Source of the DNA: J054 sp965223095
GTDB taxonomy: Bacteria; Pseudomonadota; Gammaproteobacteria; Steroidobacterales; GCA-2729495
DNA: 64,000 nt
Direction: 5' to 3'
Assembly (NCBI GenBank): GCA_965223095.1
Contig: OZ244979.1
Coordinates: 1,116,001-1,180,000, forward strand
A program made the translations under genes and the position numbers. Of the stretch, positions 60,277 through 64,000 are shown one piece after another. Every line of letters starts with the position of its first letter. Positions within the stretch are counted from its first letter, which is position 1. The notes beneath the pieces were generated by a model. It saw only the letters and a list, made by a program, of their open reading frames with translations, ran no database searches and was not told the DNA's origin.

Positions 60277-61056
60277 GTGTTGCGAATCTTGCGCCAGCTG
60301 TATCGGCCGGCAGCCGAATTGGTCCGCTTGTTTCGCCGGTTAATCCGCAGTCGCAAGCACCGACGAGCTTTTGTGTGGTGTGGACTGCTCTTGCTTCTAG
60401 TTGGCGGTATCGCGGGCGAGCTGTTGCTGGAACACCGTCATCTACCCTGGCACCCGCTTGCCATCGACGAGCGCGCGGGATTCGCGACCAGCATCAAGCT
60501 GGCCGCCATCGGTATGGGCCCGTCCGCTTGGTGTGAAGAACTGATTGCCGGGTCAAATTCTTTGGTGACGACATCGCTATCGCCTTATGACGGCGCCGAT
60601 GGCTGCGGTTGGTCATGGGCGGTGCACATCGAGAAGAGTGCTGAACTTGAGCTAGCGAGCAAATCACCGGTTGCGATGACTTGCCCGCTGGCGGCCGGTG
60701 CCCACATCTGGTTGACGAGCATCGACTACCGCGCGCGCGAATTGCTTGGCAGCGGGCTGGCAGCGGTGCGGCATGTGGGTAGCTATTCCTGTCGTCGCAT
60801 GTACAACCGGGCCACCGGACCGATGAGCGAGCACGCCTATGCCAATGCTTGGGACGTCACCGGTTTTGAACTGGTCGATGGGCGCATCGTGTCGATTCTG
60901 AAGCATTGGGATGCCGAGGGGCCATTGGGAGAATTTTTATATGCCGTTCGGAATGATGCCTGCGATATTTTTCGCGTTGTCTTAGGTCCCGATTACAACG
61001 ATGCGCACCGTGATCATCTGCATGTCGACATGGGCATGGCGTTGCGATGTAGTTAG
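60277..61056 (+). CDS. Extensin-like (M15/VanY-type fold) membrane-anchored protein
   Basis: The 259-residue product starts with GTG 60277, eight bases after the RND gene. A membrane helix lies at about residues 32-52 (FVWCGLLLLLVGGIAGELLL). The extensin-like domain follows with HVGSYSCRRMYN, MSEHAYANAWDVTGFEL and the metal-site end GPDYNDAHRDHLHVDMG, with SxHxxxxAxD and HxDHxH metal ligands as in D-Ala-D-Ala carboxypeptidases. A cell-wall role is inferred from the fold. Confidence 0.85.
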   Translation: MLRILRQLYRPAAELVRLFRRLIRSRKHRRAFVWCGLLLLLVGGIAGELLLEHRHLPWHPLAIDERAGFATSIKLAAIGMGPSAWCEELIAGSNSLVTTSLSPYDGADGCGWSWAVHIEKSAELELASKSPVAMTCPLAAGAHIWLTSIDYRARELLGSGLAAVRHVGSYSCRRMYNRATGPMSEHAYANAWDVTGFELVDGRIVSILKHWDAEGPLGEFLYAVRNDACDIFRVVLGPDYNDAHRDHLHVDMGMALRCS

Positions 61057-61081
61057 CATTGAGGGGTTGCCTGCAAACCAG

Positions 61082-62083
61082 TCATTCATTCCAAAGCATC
61101 TTGCCGAATTTCTTGCGTCGCGCACGGGATGTGTCCCTGTCTTGTTTGATGATGATGTGGTCTGTTTTGCCGGCGTTTCGATCCAGCCAAATACTCCACA
61201 TGCCTTTTGCCTCGTTAGGCACTAATGAGTAGCGCATATCGATGATCCGCAGTGGATTGTCTGGGTCTAGGGACAGAAATCCCCGCGAAAACCAGTTAAA
61301 ACGGGACAGGTCTTTGGCCTGTTGGGAATCCGGGTCTAGCCAAGGCAAGTCACGCTCAATGTCTAAGCGGGGGATAAATTCTCCGGGGTAGATGCTTAGC
61401 TGGGGCGCCGCTCTAACAGCATCGGTGTAGTAACCATCTTCCACCTCGTAAATAACTTTCCACAACAGGAGATTGGCAAAGCTAGGTTTCGCCTCCAGAC
61501 GTATCGGCGTATGGCCGCGTTGAATCGCGAGTTGCTTGCCCGCCTCGACAACACGTTGCTGCTGATAGAGGCCTAAGCCCTGATAGCTAAACACCCAACA
61601 CAGTGCAATTTTTGCGAATAGCGATTTCTTCGTGCTGAGACCAGTAATGACCAGCGCCAACAACGGCAGCGTAAACAAAGGATCAACGATGGAAATAGTA
61701 TTCCAGGCGAAACGCTCATTGCTGAAAGGCCAGAGTAGCTGGGTGCCATAGCTTGTACAGGCATCCAATAGGCCATGAGTGGCATAGCCCAATAGGCAAT
61801 ATAGATAAGTCAGTTTGAAGCCGATGTTCCAGCGTCGGCCCAACAAAAAGTAGAAAAACAGGGCGCAGATCAGGCTGCCGATGGGAAGAAAGAAAAATGA
61901 ATGAGTAAACTGGCGGTGATATTCCAGATACAGTAGCGGATCCGTGTTCGATCTAATGAGACTGTCCAAGTCGGGCGCCATGCCCGAAATGGCGCCAAAC
62001 AAAGTGGCGGCCAGGATATGTTTCTTGCGGCTAATGGCCTGGGGTACGGCGGCGCCGAGTACGCCTTGACTGATGGGGTCCAT
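61082..62083 (-). CDS. Membrane-bound metal-dependent hydrolase (YdjM-like)
   Basis: The 333-residue product opens MDPISQGVLGAAVPQAI and has about five membrane helices. The metal site residues are in SGMAPDLDSL, HRQFTHSFFFLP and GYATHGLLDACTSYG, which fit the YdjM/DUF457 group of membrane metal-dependent hydrolases. The C-terminal half lies outside the membrane (SNLLLWKVIYEVEDGYYTD is typical of the group). Function is not known. NnrS lies upstream on the same strand after 26 bases. Confidence 0.85.
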   Translation of the reverse strand: MDPISQGVLGAAVPQAISRKKHILAATLFGAISGMAPDLDSLIRSNTDPLLYLEYHRQFTHSFFFLPIGSLICALFFYFLLGRRWNIGFKLTYLYCLLGYATHGLLDACTSYGTQLLWPFSNERFAWNTISIVDPLFTLPLLALVITGLSTKKSLFAKIALCWVFSYQGLGLYQQQRVVEAGKQLAIQRGHTPIRLEAKPSFANLLLWKVIYEVEDGYYTDAVRAAPQLSIYPGEFIPRLDIERDLPWLDPDSQQAKDLSRFNWFSRGFLSLDPDNPLRIIDMRYSLVPNEAKGMWSIWLDRNAGKTDHIIIKQDRDTSRARRKKFGKMLWNE

Positions 62084-62109
62084 GCTTGAAGTTTATCTTT
62101 GTGCCAAGG

Positions 62110-63273
62110 TCAACTCTGGTCCACCCGCGGTCCGCACAGTATGGGCCAGTAGACCCAGGCGAATAGCGCGAAGGTCACCATCCACATGGAGGCGGCGGTT
62201 TCCACGGTATAGATATAGTAGGCGGGCCATAGCGGCCCAGAAAGCCGGATCACTGTGGTGAGCATCCACAATGTATATGCAAAAACCGTGAGCCGCGCCG
62301 CATGCAGCGGCCGTCCGGTATGGCCAAGGGCAACGCGTGACATCATGGCAATGATCATGCCGGCAATGACGCCGATGGTCAGCGCATGCAGTGCGACGCT
62401 GCTGGAATAACCGCTGAAAACGGCAAGGCCGGTGAGTGCATAACCGAGCGGAAACCACAAATACGCTAGATGCAAAATCAGTAGCAGTGGTTCGCGACGG
62501 GTATGCAACCCCGACCAATGACTTAGACGAATCGCATGGGCGACGGCCGCGATCCACGCGATAGCCGCACTGGCTGGGTGCGCCGGTGCAAAGGTGATAG
62601 CCAGGCCGGTAATGGCGGTCAAAATTAGCGCCGTATTGTCCACTGCGGCTAACGATCTTGGCAGCTTTTGAGTAGTTTTGCCGGTGGCGCGCATCCAATT
62701 GGTCGTGAAACTCGGAATAATGCGACCGGCAATCACCGCCACCAATAGCAGTATCAGGTGCACAGCCAACAGTAAGGCTGTGCGCCGTAGCGCGGGATTG
62801 ATGGCGTTGCCTAGATGGAATAACAAATTTAAGGCTGCGAACAGCGCCACTACCACCACCAGCGGCAGGTTGCGCTGGTTATTCGCCGCAATGACTTCGC
62901 GGCCGAAAAAAATTGCCAGTAGGCAAGGGAATAACAGGTCTGCCACGGCCACGAGCATTGCCGGCCAGTGTGGCGAATACACCATGGCGATGCGGCCCAC
63001 AGACCAAGCGAATATCAGCCAAACGAGCTTAGCGTCCTTTATTGGCGGGCGACCCGTCCAAGTTGCTACCGCGGTCAGTGAGAACCCAGCAACCACGGCG
63101 AGCACAAAACCAAACACCATTTCATGGGCATGCCAAAGATATAGATTTGGAAAACCCGACATAGGGCCGATCCCCAAAAGCCCAATGGTCCAGAAAAAGA
63201 TCACGCCGAAGGCGCAAAATGATCCGATAAGGAAAAACGGTCGGAAGGCGACACTAAGTAGTGTTTGGAGCAT
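62110..63273 (-). CDS. nnrS: NnrS-family haem-copper membrane protein
   Basis: The 387-residue product begins SVAFRPFFLIGSFCAFGVIFFW and has about twelve membrane helices. LWHAHEMVFGFVLAVVAGF and GLHTRREP carry the histidines of the family, and MSRVALGHTGRPL is the usual later block. NnrS proteins bind haem and copper and protect against nitric oxide stress, often in denitrifiers; no denitrification genes are in the window. It follows the partial amidohydrolase by 18 bases on the same strand. Confidence 0.9.
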   Translation of the reverse strand: MLQTLLSVAFRPFFLIGSFCAFGVIFFWTIGLLGIGPMSGFPNLYLWHAHEMVFGFVLAVVAGFSLTAVATWTGRPPIKDAKLVWLIFAWSVGRIAMVYSPHWPAMLVAVADLLFPCLLAIFFGREVIAANNQRNLPLVVVVALFAALNLLFHLGNAINPALRRTALLLAVHLILLLVAVIAGRIIPSFTTNWMRATGKTTQKLPRSLAAVDNTALILTAITGLAITFAPAHPASAAIAWIAAVAHAIRLSHWSGLHTRREPLLLILHLAYLWFPLGYALTGLAVFSGYSSSVALHALTIGVIAGMIIAMMSRVALGHTGRPLHAARLTVFAYTLWMLTTVIRLSGPLWPAYYIYTVETAASMWMVTFALFAWVYWPILCGPRVDQS

Positions 63274-63291
63274 GCTGTTGCTACGAGGTCG

Positions 63292-64000
63292 CTAGTATTT
63301 ATGTTCCAAGCTGTAGTCTAAGCTTAGCTGCTGTTCTCCGTCTCGCTTCGCCACCTGGCCGGCTTTAATAACAAACGGAACCTCCTTCAGCGTCTCGATT
63401 TTCGTCCTCGGATCTGCCAGTACCGCAATGATGTCTGCGGTGGTGCCAACTTCAATTGTTCCGGTTGTGTTGTCGATTTCAAACAACTCGGCAGCGACAA
63501 TGGTGGCGGAGCGGATAGCGTCCACTGGGGACATTCCGAGGCGGACCATTTCAGCCAGCTCGTCGGCATTCTCTCCGTGCGGATAGATGCCACAGTCTGT
63601 GCCGAATGCGATTTTTACTCCCAGTTGATAGGCAGTTTCGAACGCTTTGTTGGCGTCGCGCAGTGTGACTGAAATTGGCTCGCGGCCGCGCAAGAAGCGC
63701 TTAACCATGGAAGGCGGTTGTGCCACGGTGAGGGTCGGAATAAAAAAGACCTCGTTTGCCTTCATCAGCTTTAAGGTCTTTTCGTCGAGCAAGTAACCGT
63801 GTTCGATGCTGTCAACACCGGCGACGATGGCTTCTGCAATGGCGTTTGCCTCGTAAGCATGGGCCGTGACTTTGATACCGCGCTGATGCGCGGCGGTGAT
63901 GATGGCGGACATTTCATCAGCATTCATATGCTGCCGCAGGCCCGAATTAGAACTGAATCCGCCGGTGATCTTAATCTTAATTAGGTCTGCCCCAGCTTTT
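63292..64000 (-). CDS. Amidohydrolase, 5' part outside the window
   Basis: The frame runs to the right edge and gives the last 235 residues. It reads GADLIKIKITGGFSSNSG, then VTAHAYEANAIAEAIVAG and SIEHGYLLDEKT, IAFGTDCGIYPHG, and ends GQVAKRDGEQ. The lysine, histidines and Asp of the amidohydrolase superfamily are present. Motif wording and spacing closely match the secreted amidohydrolase at 41.7-43.0 kb, so the two are paralogues. ATG 63927 lies within the conserved domain and is not the true start. Confidence 0.88.
   Translation of the reverse strand, partial: KAGADLIKIKITGGFSSNSGLRQHMNADEMSAIITAAHQRGIKVTAHAYEANAIAEAIVAGVDSIEHGYLLDEKTLKLMKANEVFFIPTLTVAQPPSMVKRFLRGREPISVTLRDANKAFETAYQLGVKIAFGTDCGIYPHGENADELAEMVRLGMSPVDAIRSATIVAAELFEIDNTTGTIEVGTTADIIAVLADPRTKIETLKEVPFVIKAGQVAKRDGEQQLSLDYSLEHKY

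Noticed and set aside
1..64000. CRISPR arrays, prophage genes, intact insertion sequences, tRNA or rRNA genes
   Set aside because: No regularly spaced repeats, phage structural genes, transposases, or RNA gene motifs were seen on either strand. Short tRNAs could be missed by eye.

Overview
The window reads as a chromosome segment of a gammaproteobacterium with moderately high GC, probably free-living and possibly marine. The left half keeps the gene order known from the Pseudomonas twitching-motility region: yggT-proC-yggS divergent from pilT-pilU, then pyrB-ruvX-algH-tonB-gshB, then pilG-H-I-J-chpA-chpC. Species cannot be named from the sequence alone. Several differences from the Pseudomonas layout stand out: a third PilT/PilU-type ATPase, a PyrK-type dihydroorotate dehydrogenase electron-transfer subunit next to pyrB, no pyrR, no pilK or chpB, and a broken DUF167 (YggU) gene.

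Layout. 1-3.3 kb: end of an unidentified gene, a PEBP-family protein, ornithine aminotransferase, and a coupled alpha/beta hydrolase-TerB pair. 3.3-6.3 kb (minus): yggS-proC-yggT-(yggU remnant)-DUF4426 lipoprotein. 6.4-9.7 kb (plus): three type IV pilus retraction-type ATPases. 9.8-14.7 kb (minus): gshB-tonB-algH-ruvX-pyrB-pyrK, tightly packed. 15-24.5 kb (plus): a Pil-Chp chemosensory pathway controlling twitching. 24.5-25.9 kb: rsmE, and ampD-ampE for peptidoglycan recycling. 26.8-31.6 kb: a vitamin B12 block made of a BtuF-like binding protein, a cobalamin adenosyltransferase, a BtuB receptor behind a clear cobalamin riboswitch, and a BtuD-like ATPase; no BtuC permease is in the window.

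31.6-64 kb is accessory. It holds several exported lipoproteins of unknown role (34.4-38.0 kb), a PspA-like protein coupled to a 12-TM membrane protein with a divergent XRE-type regulator and a near-perfect palindromic operator candidate, a secreted amidohydrolase followed by a lipoprotein with seven tandem repeats (a predicted seven-bladed propeller), two large TonB-dependent receptors, a pectinacetylesterase-like secreted hydrolase, a TauD-type dioxygenase, a TetR regulator, a crotonase, an RND efflux pair, an extensin-like protein, NnrS, and the end of a second amidohydrolase that runs off the window. Short degenerate repeats mark two gene-poor gaps (31.6-32.1 and 34.0-34.4 kb).

Functional links. 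PilG/PilH/PilI/PilJ/ChpA/ChpC would signal to the pilus retraction motors 5-8 kb away. TonB (12.7 kb) could energise the three TonB-dependent receptors, including BtuB. The B12 genes form a split uptake-and-adenosylation set. No CRISPR array, rRNA, tRNA, intact insertion sequence or prophage was seen. Names rest on recognised motifs and gene order read by eye; no database search was possible.
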